DNA of 64,000 bases from Sphingobacterium sp. UBA4616 (GTDB taxonomy: Bacteria; Bacteroidota; Bacteroidia; Sphingobacteriales; Sphingobacteriaceae): assembly GCA_002386525.1 (NCBI GenBank), contig DGIS01000001.1, forward strand, positions 1 through 64,000. The letters are read 5' to 3'. Below are positions 53,546 to 63,323 of the stretch, one piece after another. The notes under the pieces were generated by a model that saw only the letters and a program-made list of their open reading frames with translations, had not been told where the DNA came from and did no database searches. The position numbers and the translations under genes are program-made. The first letter of the stretch is position 1; the number at the start of each line of letters is the position of its first letter.

Positions 53546-55234
53546 ATGTGTGGAATTATTGGCGCTTTTGAATTAAAGCAACCTGCAAGCTCATTGAGAT
53601 CTCAAGTATTGGAAATGTCAAAACGTATTCGTCACCGTGGTCCTGACTGGTCGGGTATCTTCACTGGCGAAAAAGCTTTGTTGGCACACGAGCGATTAGC
53701 TATCGTTGATCCTAAATCGGGAAGTCAACCTTTGTACAGTCCAGATGGTCAAGTTGTACTGGCAGTTAATGGCGAGATCTATAACCACCATGAATTAAGA
53801 AATAGTCTTCCCGATTATGAATTTTCGACACAAAGTGATTCTGAGGTTGTGTTGGCTTTATACTTAGCCAAAGGGCCTTCATTTGTTGACGAATTGAATG
53901 GTATTTTTAGTTTTGCACTTTATGATTCGCGTGACGATTCCTTTTTTGTTGCTCGTGACCATATGGGGATTATTCCCTTATATTATGGTAAAGATAAAGA
54001 GGGGCAGTTGTTTGTCGCATCGGAATTAAAATCACTGGAAGGTTTCTGTGAGACGATCGAACAGTTTCCTCCGGGACATTACTTGTATAGTAAAACCGGA
54101 ACAGTTCCGCAGCGCTGGTACCAACGCGATTGGGAAAGTTATGATACAGTAAAAGATAACGAAACTGATATCGCTGTTTTGCGCAAAGGATTGGAAGATG
54201 CGGTGCATCGTCAGTTAATGTCAGATGTGCCCTATGGTGTATTGCTTTCTGGAGGCTTGGATTCATCTGTTATTGCTGCTGTAACGAAGAAGTTTGCGTC
54301 TAAACGTATTGAGAGTGACGATCAGGAAGATGCTTGGTATCCTCAATTGCATTCATTTGCGGTAGGTTTGAAAGGTGCCCCAGATTTAATTGCAGCAAAA
54401 AAAGCTGCTGATCATATTGGCACGATACATCACGAAATTAATTTTACGATCCAGGAGGGGTTGGATGCTATCCGTGATGTAATCTATCACTTGGAAACGT
54501 ATGACGTTACAACAGTCCGTGCTTCGACACCAATGTATCTATTGGCGCGTGTAATCAAATCGATGGGAATTAAAATGGTATTGTCAGGCGAAGGTTCGGA
54601 TGAACTTTTTGGTGGGTATCTCTATTTTCATAAAGCACCCAATGCACAGGAATTTCACGAGGAAACTGTACGCAAGCTAAAAAAACTTTATCTATATGAT
54701 TGTCTTCGCGCAAATAAATCACTCGCGGCTTGGGGGGTTGAGGGACGTGTGCCTTTCTTGGACAAAGAATTCATGGATATTGCCATGCGCATCAACCCTT
54801 CCGATAAAATGATCCGTGATGGAAGAATGGAAAAATGGGTGGTACGTAAAGCTTTTGAAGACTATCTGCCCGAGAGCATCGCTTGGCGCCAGAAAGAGCA
54901 ATTTTCTGATGGTGTAGGCTACAGCTGGATCGATACATTGAAAGAGCAGGCTGAAAGTAAAGTTTCTGATCAGGAATTTGCCGAGGCTTCGACGCGCTTC
55001 CCGATAAACACACCAAAAAATAAAGAAGAGTTTTTATATCGGACAATTTTCGAATCACATTTTCCGTCAACAGCAGCAGCACAAACTGTTCCTTCAGTAA
55101 AATCTGTTGCATGTAGTACGCCCGAAGCGTTGGCATGGGATGCTTCTTTCCAGAACCTGAACGACCCTTCGGGTAGAGCGGTGGCTTCTGTGCACCAAGA
55201 GAGCTACGAAAAATCCAAAGTGGAAGCCGTGTAA
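53546..55234 (+). CDS. asnB: Asparagine synthetase B (glutamine-hydrolysing)
   Basis: Makes asparagine from aspartate, ATP and glutamine. 562 aa with an N-terminal class II glutaminase domain (MCGIIGAF, nucleophile Cys2 after Met removal, RHRGPDWSG, HERLAIVDP) and a C-terminal synthetase domain with the ATP loop LLSGGLDSS and SGEGSDELFGGYLYF. Length is normal. The upstream 235 bp are strongly A+T rich with no clear -7 box. Followed by a terminator. Confidence 0.97.
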   Translation: MCGIIGAFELKQPASSLRSQVLEMSKRIRHRGPDWSGIFTGEKALLAHERLAIVDPKSGSQPLYSPDGQVVLAVNGEIYNHHELRNSLPDYEFSTQSDSEVVLALYLAKGPSFVDELNGIFSFALYDSRDDSFFVARDHMGIIPLYYGKDKEGQLFVASELKSLEGFCETIEQFPPGHYLYSKTGTVPQRWYQRDWESYDTVKDNETDIAVLRKGLEDAVHRQLMSDVPYGVLLSGGLDSSVIAAVTKKFASKRIESDDQEDAWYPQLHSFAVGLKGAPDLIAAKKAADHIGTIHHEINFTIQEGLDAIRDVIYHLETYDVTTVRASTPMYLLARVIKSMGIKMVLSGEGSDELFGGYLYFHKAPNAQEFHEETVRKLKKLYLYDCLRANKSLAAWGVEGRVPFLDKEFMDIAMRINPSDKMIRDGRMEKWVVRKAFEDYLPESIAWRQKEQFSDGVGYSWIDTLKEQAESKVSDQEFAEASTRFPINTPKNKEEFLYRTIFESHFPSTAAAQTVPSVKSVACSTPEALAWDASFQNLNDPSGRAVASVHQESYEKSKVEAV

Positions 55235-55264
55235 CTAATCAACCTTCATATCTATATTTTTAGT

Positions 55265-55297
55265 AAAGCCTGGAAAGTTTTTTTTCAGGCTTTTTTT
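55265..55297 (+). terminator. Terminator of asnB; rest of gap to 55557 featureless
   Basis: AAAGCCTG (55265-55272) pairs with CAGGCTTT (55286-55293), followed by a T run. The remaining 260 bp before the M28 peptidase gene show no open frame or repeat I can support. Confidence 0.85.
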
Positions 55298-55557
55298 ATT
55301 CTTTCTTTTGTGATTTCCGAGCCAAATAGAAAGATATCATTGAGCTGCTTGAAAATAATGTGTGTTTTTAAATATTCTTTAGTAATTTTCGGAAACACCA
55401 ATCAGCGGAAGCTTTGGTTTTTCAAATTAATTACAGTTAACCAGAGTGCTGTCTTTTTTTGAAGATCCGATTGGAGCTAATGGAATGTACGCGAAGTGCA
55501 TCACGCTTGCGGTGTCTGCTTGTCAACGGATAATTATAAAGTAACTAATAATAACAT

Positions 55558-57126
55558 ATGAAAATAGATGCAACGATACCACTCGGAATAAAATCTTTGG
55601 GATTAGCACTTCTTTTATGGAGTACTCCCCGGGTTTTTGCTCAGCAAAAGGAAGCGATGGTTTCGTCGATTGTTCAGGAAGCAAATGCAAATTCGCAATT
55701 GGAAAAGTATGCATTTGAGCTGATCGACATGATTGGTCCTCGCCTTGTTGGGAGTCCACAAATGCAACAGGCGCACGACTGGGTTGTTAGAAATTATAAT
55801 TCGCTCGGAGCGCAGGCCCGTAATGAGCCTTATGGCGAATGGCGTTCTTGGGAGCGGGGTACTTCGCAAGTGACGATGACCTATCCGCGCGTGAAGTCTT
55901 TGGAAGGTACACAATTGGCTTTCAGTCCGATGACAAAGGGGAAAGGTGTCGAGGGGGAGGTGGTGACTATGCCTTTGTTTCAGTCCCAGTCCGACTTTCA
56001 GTCGTGGCTTAGAACAGTCAAAGGGAAAATTGTGCTTATTGGCATGAATCCACTGTCGGGACGTTCAGATGCCAACTGGAAGGAATCTGCTACTGCTCAA
56101 GGTTACGAAAAATACCAAACCTTAAAAAACGATCAGCTAAAAATGTGGGAGCGCAGTATGGTCTACACGGGAAGCACTCGTCGGACATTGCCTTTAGTAT
56201 TGGAAGAAGCTGGTGCAGTTGGTGTCATAGATTCTTACTGGACAGAGTTGCCGGGTATCACGCGTATTTTTGACGCAAAGTCTAAACAGATTCCCGTATT
56301 TAATGTGGGATTGGAAGATTATGGTCTGTTACACCGCATGGCAGAACATGGCGTCAGACCCCGGGTGTTGCTTCAGGGAAATTCAAAAGAACTTGGAATA
56401 TCAAAAACCTATAATAGTATCGCCGAGATCAAAGGTAAGGAAAAGCCCAATGAATATGTTGTACTGTCGGCACATTTAGATTCTTGGGACGGGGCCTCTG
56501 GCGCGACAGATAATGCTACAGGTGTGATTACCATGATGGAGGCCGTCCGTATTTTAAGGAAGGTTTATCCGGATAATAAAAGAACAATTTTGGTCGGGAA
56601 CTGGGGGAGTGAAGAGCAGGGGCTGAACGGTTCTTCCGCATTTGTCGAGGACCATCCTGAGCTTGCAAAAAATATACAGGTGGTGTGGAACCAGGATAAT
56701 GGAACCGGTCGAATCGTTCGTATCGGGGGCAGTGGTTTTGAAAAATCCTACGAATACATTAGTCGTTGGCTGCACTATCTACCTGAAGATTTTCGCAATG
56801 AAATTCAAACGAGTTTTCCCGGTATGCCAGGGACCGGCGGAAGTGATCACTCTTCTTTTGTTCAAAAAGGAATTCCGGCGTTTGGACTTTCCTCGACTTC
56901 TTGGGACTATGGTAAAGTGACCTGGCATACCAACCGTGATACTTACGATAAGATTGTATTTGATGAGGTGAAGCAAAATGCCATTATTGTTGCAATTTTG
57001 ACTTACTTGGCCTGTGAAGAGCCGACATTGGTTTCACGCGACAAAATCACATTACCTATCGATAAAGATGGTAAGCCAGCAGCATGGCCAACGAATCTTC
57101 AGTCGAAAAGAACAAGCGGCAATTAG
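55558..57126 (+). CDS. Exported M28-family zinc metallopeptidase
   Basis: A 522-aa exported peptidase. Signal peptide (to about 24, FAQQ), a PA-like insert (about 110-270), then the catalytic domain with metal ligands SAHLDSWDGASGATDNATG, GSEEQGLNGS (catalytic Glu), QDNGTG and GTGGSDHSSF. Such enzymes are aminopeptidases or carboxypeptidases on dipeptides and small peptides. The next gene starts 3 bp after its stop and is coupled, suggesting the two act in one exported process. Confidence 0.9.
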   Translation: MKIDATIPLGIKSLGLALLLWSTPRVFAQQKEAMVSSIVQEANANSQLEKYAFELIDMIGPRLVGSPQMQQAHDWVVRNYNSLGAQARNEPYGEWRSWERGTSQVTMTYPRVKSLEGTQLAFSPMTKGKGVEGEVVTMPLFQSQSDFQSWLRTVKGKIVLIGMNPLSGRSDANWKESATAQGYEKYQTLKNDQLKMWERSMVYTGSTRRTLPLVLEEAGAVGVIDSYWTELPGITRIFDAKSKQIPVFNVGLEDYGLLHRMAEHGVRPRVLLQGNSKELGISKTYNSIAEIKGKEKPNEYVVLSAHLDSWDGASGATDNATGVITMMEAVRILRKVYPDNKRTILVGNWGSEEQGLNGSSAFVEDHPELAKNIQVVWNQDNGTGRIVRIGGSGFEKSYEYISRWLHYLPEDFRNEIQTSFPGMPGTGGSDHSSFVQKGIPAFGLSSTSWDYGKVTWHTNRDTYDKIVFDEVKQNAIIVAILTYLACEEPTLVSRDKITLPIDKDGKPAAWPTNLQSKRTSGN

Positions 57127-57128
57127 CT

Positions 57129-58097
57129 ATGAAACAACTCATCTTAGTTTATCTATTTCTCGTATGCGGTCTTTTTTCTTTTGGACAGACTTCATTTGTC
57201 AATTTAGAAAACTACAGGACCGAGTGGCTGATCCTTCGCGAAAATGACCGATCTTTGGTGGGTATTCGAAGTTTCACATCGAATGCTGTAAAATATTACC
57301 TCACGGTAGATCCTACTACACTGCAGACGCGTGTAGTAGGTGGTCGATCGGTAAGCGTGCGCTATAATGATGCGAATCAGGTTAATAAAAGTTTAAAGGG
57401 TTCTGTATATGAAAGCTGTTTTTCCTTCGTTAGGAAAACGGAGAATAACTTACAGGATGCTGGTCTGAATTTTAGCCTTCCTAAAGAAGCGGGTATTAAT
57501 TTGACAATCGATTTATGCCCTTCACATAAGCCCTTGGATAAAACTATTTTTGAAGATCTTCTATTGGCGTTTAAGGGTGTCGATGGTACTTTGCCATTGG
57601 CAGTTTCTGTTTCGGGTAAATGGATGCTGAATCATGGGGCTGATCTGGAATGGCTGAAGTCGCTGGCAGGAAAAGGTATCAAGATTACCTGGATCAATCA
57701 TACGTATGACCATGTCTTTAACAATCATCCACTGTCGTCCAATTTTCTGCTTTCTAAAAATACGGATCTAAGATTTGAAGTGTTGGAAAATGAAAAATTG
57801 ATGCTGAAGAATGGCCTTATGCCTTCGGTGTTTTTCCGTTGTCCGGGCTTGGTTTCAGATCGCCGAATTATTGAACACTTGATATCTTATGGTCTCCTTG
57901 CCGTTGGCTCGGATGCCTGGCTGGCTAAGGGGCAACAGGCGAAGAATGGAAGTATTGTCCTGATTCACGGTAACGGAAACGAGGAGCTTGGGGTACACGA
58001 CTTTATCAAATTACTCCAGACAGAATCGCAGGCAATAAAAACGAAGCATTGGACATTGTATAGTTTGTCTGAAGGCTTAGATCAAAATGAGCACTAG
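57129..58097 (+). CDS. Exported polysaccharide-deacetylase-fold (NodB-like) protein
   Basis: About 322 aa from the ATG at 57129 (frame open to 57084 inside the M28 gene). Signal peptide ending FSFGQ. Deacetylase-like motifs: LTIDLCPSHKP (first metal Asp), NHTYDH (metal His pair), FFRCPGLVSD, and VLIHGNG near the end. The arrangement fits the NodB fold but the motifs differ from canonical chitin or peptidoglycan deacetylases. It may remove acetyl groups from an envelope glycan; substrate unproven. Converges with the next gene, overlapping it by 4 bp. Confidence 0.7.
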   Translation: MKQLILVYLFLVCGLFSFGQTSFVNLENYRTEWLILRENDRSLVGIRSFTSNAVKYYLTVDPTTLQTRVVGGRSVSVRYNDANQVNKSLKGSVYESCFSFVRKTENNLQDAGLNFSLPKEAGINLTIDLCPSHKPLDKTIFEDLLLAFKGVDGTLPLAVSVSGKWMLNHGADLEWLKSLAGKGIKITWINHTYDHVFNNHPLSSNFLLSKNTDLRFEVLENEKLMLKNGLMPSVFFRCPGLVSDRRIIEHLISYGLLAVGSDAWLAKGQQAKNGSIVLIHGNGNEELGVHDFIKLLQTESQAIKTKHWTLYSLSEGLDQNEH

Positions 58098-58705
58098 CCA
58101 TTAAATAGCTTATTTCTTACGATCGTTTTACCTTGACGGAGTAAAATAGCATGATAAAAGCTGGGTATATCATTTGACCAGTTTTTAAGTATTAGGATGA
58201 TTGCAACAATCTCCAGGCGGGTTATTAATCCTATCCAGACTGTTAATTGGAATAGGATGGTGGATTGGCCGTGGAGTAGTAATTCGATTAAAAATGCGAA
58301 TAAAAAAAGTGTCCAGACCTTGGCTCCGATAGAGTGTGTTGCGATTTCTTTTTTGAACTTGATGAAGCTAATGATGTAGGTTAATGCTTCTGATCCGATC
58401 AGGGTCAAGATCAATGCGGCATTATCTTTAAAAAAATCGGGATTGCTCAGGTAGGCTGCCAGGCAGATACAGCAGAAAAATAACAGGTCCACACTTGAAT
58501 CCCAGCGTCTTAACAAGGCGGTAGCGACGCCCAATCTTCGGGCAATGATACCGTCAAAAATATCACTCAATAATCCGATGATTAGGAAAGAAATAGCATA
58601 CCAGTTGAAATGATCAATCTGGAGCCAGTACAAGAGGATAAGCAACGGTCCTAGAATAAGGCGAAGTAATATCAGGATAAATGGAATGTGTCTTTTCGAT
58701 AGCAA
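58094..58705 (-). CDS. CDP-alcohol phosphatidyltransferase family protein
   Basis: A 203-aa membrane enzyme that transfers a phosphatidyl group from a CDP-activated donor to an alcohol or sugar-phosphate. About six helices. The family motif DxxDGxxAR...DxxxD is present (Asp48, Asp51, Gly52, Ala55, Arg56, Asp69, Asp73), but the usual Gly between is Leu65 within LLRRWDSSVD, a variant I associate with a Bacteroidota subgroup. Which lipid it makes is open. Confidence 0.85.
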   Translation of the reverse strand: MLSKRHIPFILILLRLILGPLLILLYWLQIDHFNWYAISFLIIGLLSDIFDGIIARRLGVATALLRRWDSSVDLLFFCCICLAAYLSNPDFFKDNAALILTLIGSEALTYIISFIKFKKEIATHSIGAKVWTLFLFAFLIELLLHGQSTILFQLTVWIGLITRLEIVAIILILKNWSNDIPSFYHAILLRQGKTIVRNKLFNG

Positions 58706-58758
58706 TGTTTACTTGGTTAAAACAGTCTGTCTAAAGATAGTTATTGTTCGTTAAAATA

Positions 58759-58790
58759 CAAAAAGGCCAATCAGTTGATTAGCCTTTTTG
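58759..58790 (-). terminator. Terminator of the DPP-IV-like gene
   Basis: CAAAAAGGC (58759-58767) pairs with GCCTTTTTG (58782-58790), extended by AATC/GATT around an AGTT loop; the outer arm supplies a T run on the minus strand. 38 bp past the stop. Confidence 0.85.
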
Positions 58791-58828
58791 TTGTATTAAA
58801 AATCGTGACTCTTCTTGGCTTTTTTTAA

Positions 58829-61012
58829 CTAAGAAGGGTTTTTAAGATGTTGATTAAAATAGTCAGCAATTTTTTCGTACATATGGATACGGTCTTTCCC
58901 CATCACATTGTGTTCGTGCGTAGGGTATAGAAAATAATCTACTTGCTTACCGGCTTTAATGCAGGCTTCTAAAAACTCCATGCTATTTTGCTGTACAACA
59001 ACAGGGTCTTGTGCACCGTGAATAATCAATAGTCTTCCTTTCAGCTGATCGGCTTTATTGAGCAGTGATGTTAATTTATAGCCTTCTGGATTTTCCTGTG
59101 GAGTGTCCATGTAACGCTCTCCATACATCACTTCATAAAATTTCCAGTCGATGACTGGACCTCCTGCTACTGCAGCCTTGAAGATCTCGTTGTGGTGCAG
59201 CATGAAGGAAGTGGTCATGAATCCACCGAAGCTCCAGCCAAAAATACCCATCCGTTGTTGGTCAACAAAAGATTTTGATTTAAGGAATTCTATTCCTTTC
59301 ATTTGATCGGCCATTTCATTTTGGCCGAGGTTGCGATGGGTAGCGGTGTAAAAATCCCGACCTCTGTAATTGGTGCCGCGATTGTCCATCGTGAAGACGA
59401 TATAACCTTGCTGGGCCATATAGATGTCGAAGTAACCTGCTCCGCCTAACCATTTGTTAGACACCAACTGTGAGTGTGATCCGCCATATAAATAGTACAT
59501 GACCGGGTATTTCTTGGCAGGATCGAAATCGTTGGGGTAAATGATACGTCCTGTCAAAGGGTATTTTCCATCTGCAGAAGTTAATTGTACAAATTCGATT
59601 TTAGGATCATTTATTTTCCCCGTAAAAGGGTTTTCGGCATTGACTAAGGTTGTTTCTTTAGCAGATTTGATGTTCTTGATCTGAACTTTATTAGGTGTTT
59701 TTAAATTGCTGTATTGATCGTAGATATACTTGCCGTCGTCACTTAAGGCAGCATGGTGCATACCAGATTCATGTGTTAACTGAATCGTCTTACCCGATTT
59801 TAGATCAACTTCGAATAATTGGCGATCCAAACCATTATTGGTTACGCCGGTATAACTTACTTTGTTGCCATCGGCCGAGAAGTCGAGCAATGTTTCCATG
59901 ACGATGTCTTTATAGCCTAACTTTTTAATCAAATTACCGTTAGTATTGTATAGGTAAAGCTGATTGTAACCATCCTTGTCAGATTGATAAAGGAATTGAT
60001 CTGGTTTGTTTGGTAAAAATGTTAACGGGTTTTCAGGTTCAACCCAGGTTGTTGCAGTTTCTTCAAATAATGTTTTGACGAAGGAACCATTTTCAGCATT
60101 GTATTTGTTGACTTTAAGGTCATTTTGTCCGCGGTTAAGGAGTCCGACATAGATGTATTTTCCAGAAGGATCCCAGGTAACCATGGTGAGATACTGCTCT
60201 GAATGCTCACCGGTTTGAAGTGTCACTTTTTGTCCAGTGGTGGTATTGTAAACTACCAAAGAAACTTCTTCTGATTTTTGCCCTGCCATTGGGTATTTTA
60301 TCCATTTGATGTCCGCAATTCTGGAGCTCCATTGTGGTAAAGGATAATTGGCTACCATAGTTTCATCTTTACGGTAGTAAAGTAGTTTGTCATTCTGATT
60401 GTTCCACCACATTCCTTTCTTGATACCAAATTCCTGACGGTGTGTGTAATCGCTTCCATTGACAATCCCTTTATTGCTGTCATCTGTTACAGCAGTAATT
60501 TTGCCATTCTTGTCAATAACTTCAATGTTGTTTTCGACTAAGTAAGCGATTTTAGAAAAGTCCGAACTTACTTCACGATTCGCACCTTTGTTGTCATTGC
60601 CGATAAAGCTTTCAATAGTTTTTGATTGAATGTTGTAAGTTACGGAGTACGTTTTATCTTGTCCTTCAACCTGAAGTAAGAGCGAATTTCCGTCATGCCA
60701 TTTATATTCAAAAGGAAACATCCGAAGACTGAATGAGTCATTTGGAATAGCCGCCTTTAAAGCGGTTTCAAGGTCCGTTTTAGATGCCAGAGTTGTCTCG
60801 CTCCAATTGTTTGTCGAGCTTTTCGATAATAGATTCTGGTATGATTTATCGAGATAGGAGATGGTGCTGGATTTTGGGATCCACGACACACCAACGATCG
60901 ATGTCGGCGCATAGGTGCGGGGGCCAAAGACTGTTTCTTCTAAATTGAGGTTGCGTTGTGCATAGCTGCCTAAGGAGCTTGCCAACAAGAAGAATAGCGC
61001 AATTCTTTTCAT
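58829..61012 (-). CDS. Exported S9-family dipeptidyl peptidase (DPP-IV-like)
   Basis: A 727-aa secreted or periplasmic serine peptidase. Signal peptide (ending SYAQR), N-terminal beta-propeller (about 40-480) and C-terminal alpha/beta-hydrolase domain with the nucleophile GWSFGGFMTTSFM, the acid GAQDPVV and the His in PTHEHNVMG. DPP-IV-type enzymes remove dipeptides ending in Pro or Ala. Transcribed alone with a terminator after it. Confidence 0.93.
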   Translation of the reverse strand: MKRIALFFLLASSLGSYAQRNLNLEETVFGPRTYAPTSIVGVSWIPKSSTISYLDKSYQNLLSKSSTNNWSETTLASKTDLETALKAAIPNDSFSLRMFPFEYKWHDGNSLLLQVEGQDKTYSVTYNIQSKTIESFIGNDNKGANREVSSDFSKIAYLVENNIEVIDKNGKITAVTDDSNKGIVNGSDYTHRQEFGIKKGMWWNNQNDKLLYYRKDETMVANYPLPQWSSRIADIKWIKYPMAGQKSEEVSLVVYNTTTGQKVTLQTGEHSEQYLTMVTWDPSGKYIYVGLLNRGQNDLKVNKYNAENGSFVKTLFEETATTWVEPENPLTFLPNKPDQFLYQSDKDGYNQLYLYNTNGNLIKKLGYKDIVMETLLDFSADGNKVSYTGVTNNGLDRQLFEVDLKSGKTIQLTHESGMHHAALSDDGKYIYDQYSNLKTPNKVQIKNIKSAKETTLVNAENPFTGKINDPKIEFVQLTSADGKYPLTGRIIYPNDFDPAKKYPVMYYLYGGSHSQLVSNKWLGGAGYFDIYMAQQGYIVFTMDNRGTNYRGRDFYTATHRNLGQNEMADQMKGIEFLKSKSFVDQQRMGIFGWSFGGFMTTSFMLHHNEIFKAAVAGGPVIDWKFYEVMYGERYMDTPQENPEGYKLTSLLNKADQLKGRLLIIHGAQDPVVVQQNSMEFLEACIKAGKQVDYFLYPTHEHNVMGKDRIHMYEKIADYFNQHLKNPS

Positions 61013-61173
61013 TAAGCTGTAATATTTTGTGAAAGTTTATTCTCAACGGCATATGTGAACCCGTTCTAACGGTTGTTTTGCGCTTTGCTCTACACACTTC
61101 GAACTAAGAGGTCTGCTGCGGGCAAAAAATTAATGCACAAAGAACGTAGTATATTCCGTTTTATTTTAACATT

Positions 61174-61205
61174 TATAGGGCTAAAATTAGGGAAATAGCC
61201 CTATA
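61174..61205 (-). other. Perfect 10-bp hairpin after the DUF1080 gene
   Basis: TATAGGGCTA (61174-61183) pairs with TAGCCCTATA (61196-61205), spacer 12 nt, about 70 bp past the DUF1080 stop. No strong T-tail on either strand, so a terminator role is uncertain. The remaining gap to the DPP-IV start holds nothing else I can support. Confidence 0.5.
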
Positions 61206-61276
61206 AAACCTAATACAGAATTGTTGCTTTTGTAACTAAAATTGCTTGCTGCAAACCTTTACTTCTTGCTGGTTTG

Positions 61277-62005
61277 CTACAATTTACGTAACCATATGTT
61301 TCGGAATTGAACCAGATCACCATGATCCTGTAGCATGATCGGGCCTGGACCGTGGCTTACTTGCTTGGGCAGTCCTATATACTCTGTAGTACCCTCGATT
61401 TGGGTGTTGTTTTGCACTAATACGCCATTATGTAGCACGGTTACAGTTCCTTTACAGATTAATATTCCGTCTTTACTGAATTGGGGGGCTTTGTAAATAA
61501 TATCATACACATGCCATTTGTCTGGCGCAATTACCTGTGCCAGTGGTGGACGCTGCTTGTAAAGACTTCCTGCTCCACCGTTGACATAAGTCGGATTGTT
61601 GTTGTTGTCCAGTACCTGAATCTCATATAGCCCTTGTAAAAAAATTCCGCTATTGCCTCTTCCTTGCCCCTCACCTTTGATTACTTCGGGGCTTTTCCAT
61701 TCCACATGCAGTTGGAAATCGGTGAAATGTTCGTTGGTTTCTATGGCTCCAGCTCCGGGTTTTACTTCGAGTACATTATTGTTCACCGTCCAGTTGGCTT
61801 GCCCTTTTTCACCTTTCCATTTACTGAGATCCTTGCCGTTAAAAAGGACAATGGCATCGCTCGGTATGCCATGATCGATTGTTATGGTTGGAGGGACAGG
61901 GCTGTAATATTCCGTGTCAGTGGGTTTCATATTGGTCTGGGCATGTAGCCCTGTCGCGCCAAATAAGAGTGTTAATGCTATCGCTGAGGATAAAAAAGAG
62001 TTCAT
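61277..62005 (-). CDS. Exported DUF1080 (3-keto-disaccharide hydrolase-like) protein
   Basis: A 242-aa protein with signal peptide (ending LHAQT) and the DUF1080/LamG-like beta-sandwich: IVLFNGKDLSKWKG, FHLHVEW-type strand FQLHVEWKSPEV, GNSGIFLQGLYEIQVLD, and KWHVYDIIYKAP. Members are surface or periplasmic sugar-active proteins; some are 3-keto-glycoside hydrolases, others are binding domains. It stands alone here, so the substrate is not indicated. Confidence 0.88.
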   Translation of the reverse strand: MNSFLSSAIALTLLFGATGLHAQTNMKPTDTEYYSPVPPTITIDHGIPSDAIVLFNGKDLSKWKGEKGQANWTVNNNVLEVKPGAGAIETNEHFTDFQLHVEWKSPEVIKGEGQGRGNSGIFLQGLYEIQVLDNNNNPTYVNGGAGSLYKQRPPLAQVIAPDKWHVYDIIYKAPQFSKDGILICKGTVTVLHNGVLVQNNTQIEGTTEYIGLPKQVSHGPGPIMLQDHGDLVQFRNIWLRKL

Positions 62006-62078
62006 CTGTTGGGGTTTTGGTAATGGTTAAATATACAAATAATCCCTTTTGTATGGAACAATTTCCTTAGGTTTGTAC

Positions 62079-62447
62079 ATGGCAACCATTTTACAGACAG
62101 TATCACTAAAAGAAGCGCGATTCTATGCACCGATAGGTTATTATGAAGAAGAACAGGTGTTAGGTAACGAATTTTTTGTCTCTATTGACGTATGTTTTCC
62201 ATTTCTGAATTTGGAGACGGAGAATTTGAAAAATACGCTCAATTACGAGGAACTTTACCAGATTACCGCCAGCGTAATGCGACCTAAACGAAAATTGCTT
62301 GAATCTGCTGCGTCAGAAATATTGGATCAGATTCGAAATAGGGTATCCCATGCTGTAACGATCGAAGTCGTAATACGAAAATCAAATCCTCCTTTCGGCG
62401 GCGATCTTGCCTGCTCACAAGTCAGTCTTAACTATTTCAAGGATTAA
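62079..62447 (+). CDS. folB: Dihydroneopterin aldolase
   Basis: Folate-pathway enzyme converting dihydroneopterin to hydroxymethyl-dihydropterin. 122 aa from the ATG at 62079 (an in-frame TTG at 62049 is unlikely). Visible: EARFYAPIGYYEEEQVLGNEFF, the active-site Glu in the YYEEE and NYEELY regions, and IEVVIRKSNPPFGG. A TAGGTTTG box at 62068-62075 lies only 3 bp before the ATG, which would make the mRNA nearly leaderless if it is used. Confidence 0.92.
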   Translation: MATILQTVSLKEARFYAPIGYYEEEQVLGNEFFVSIDVCFPFLNLETENLKNTLNYEELYQITASVMRPKRKLLESAASEILDQIRNRVSHAVTIEVVIRKSNPPFGGDLACSQVSLNYFKD

Positions 62448-62525
62448 AACCAAACTGGATCAGCCGTATGTCGCCTGAAAGATTTAGTTTTAGCAACCGT
62501 TATTTGAATGTCTTAAAAGTATACT

Positions 62526-63236
62526 ATGAATATTTTTGATCTGGTCATTGCTGAAAAAGAAAAGATCGCTTTGGAAGCGGTTTTCTTACAGGAAGAAAGT
62601 CGTCAGAAGCTTTTGCAGCTCATTAAAGAGCATCGTTATATCAAAGAGCTTGCACAATATGGTCTGCCGGTCAGCAATAAGATTTTACTGTATGGTTATT
62701 CTGGCTGTGGAAAAACCACAACGGCCAAAGCCCTGGCAACGGCGCTCGACAAACCCATTTATGTGTTGAATTTGAGCAATCTTATTTCGTCTCGTATTGG
62801 GGAGACTTCGCAACACTTGAAACAGGTCTTCGACAAAGCGGGGCGCGAAAAGGCCGTTTTGTTTTTAGACGAATTCGACCAGATTGGCAAGGCACGGATT
62901 AGTGAAGAGAAGGATGTGGGTGAAATGCGCCGCCTTGTAAATTCCATTATCCAGCTGATCGATTATTTTCCTGCTGAAGCGGTATTGGTTGCTGCTACGA
63001 ATCATCCCGAGATATTGGACACCGCCATCATTCGACGTTTTCAGCTTCGTCTGGCGTTTGAGTTACCGACCAACGGGCAGTTAGATGCCTATTATGAAAA
63101 CCTGTTTATGCCTTTTCCACAGTATGCTGAAGTCGTTCCTCGGCGCTATGGGATTTCTTATGCAGAGGCCAAAGATTATATTTACGATGCCGTCAAATCC
63201 TTGGTGATTGCTGCGCTAGAAAACCATGAAATTTAA
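62526..63236 (+). CDS. AAA-family ATPase
   Basis: A 236-aa single-domain AAA ATPase: Walker A GYSGCGKTT (57-65), Walker B VLFLDEF (111-117), sensor-1 AATNHPE (157-163) and arginine-finger-like RR (170-171). The helical lid is short. Proteins of this shape are sometimes next to an S8 serine peptidase (IetAS-type pairs), but no peptidase is adjacent; the next gene is a small heat-shock protein. Remodelling or chaperone-like role possible, target unknown. Confidence 0.85.
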   Translation: MNIFDLVIAEKEKIALEAVFLQEESRQKLLQLIKEHRYIKELAQYGLPVSNKILLYGYSGCGKTTTAKALATALDKPIYVLNLSNLISSRIGETSQHLKQVFDKAGREKAVLFLDEFDQIGKARISEEKDVGEMRRLVNSIIQLIDYFPAEAVLVAATNHPEILDTAIIRRFQLRLAFELPTNGQLDAYYENLFMPFPQYAEVVPRRYGISYAEAKDYIYDAVKSLVIAALENHEI

Positions 63237-63323
63237 CGTTTTTTTGAATACGTGTGTCGCTGTGCTTTTCTGTGCATAGCAAGGTGAAGGGGGAGCCTAA
63301 ACCGTCATATTGCGTCCTGATGT

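Noticed and set aside
58094..58705. Inactive CDP-alcohol phosphotransferase because of the Leu65 substitution
   Set aside because: All catalytic Asp residues are present, and this variant appears to be typical of a subgroup.
62526..63236. AAA ATPase as part of an IetAS-type defence pair
   Set aside because: No S8 serine peptidase gene is adjacent; the neighbours are folB and hsp20.
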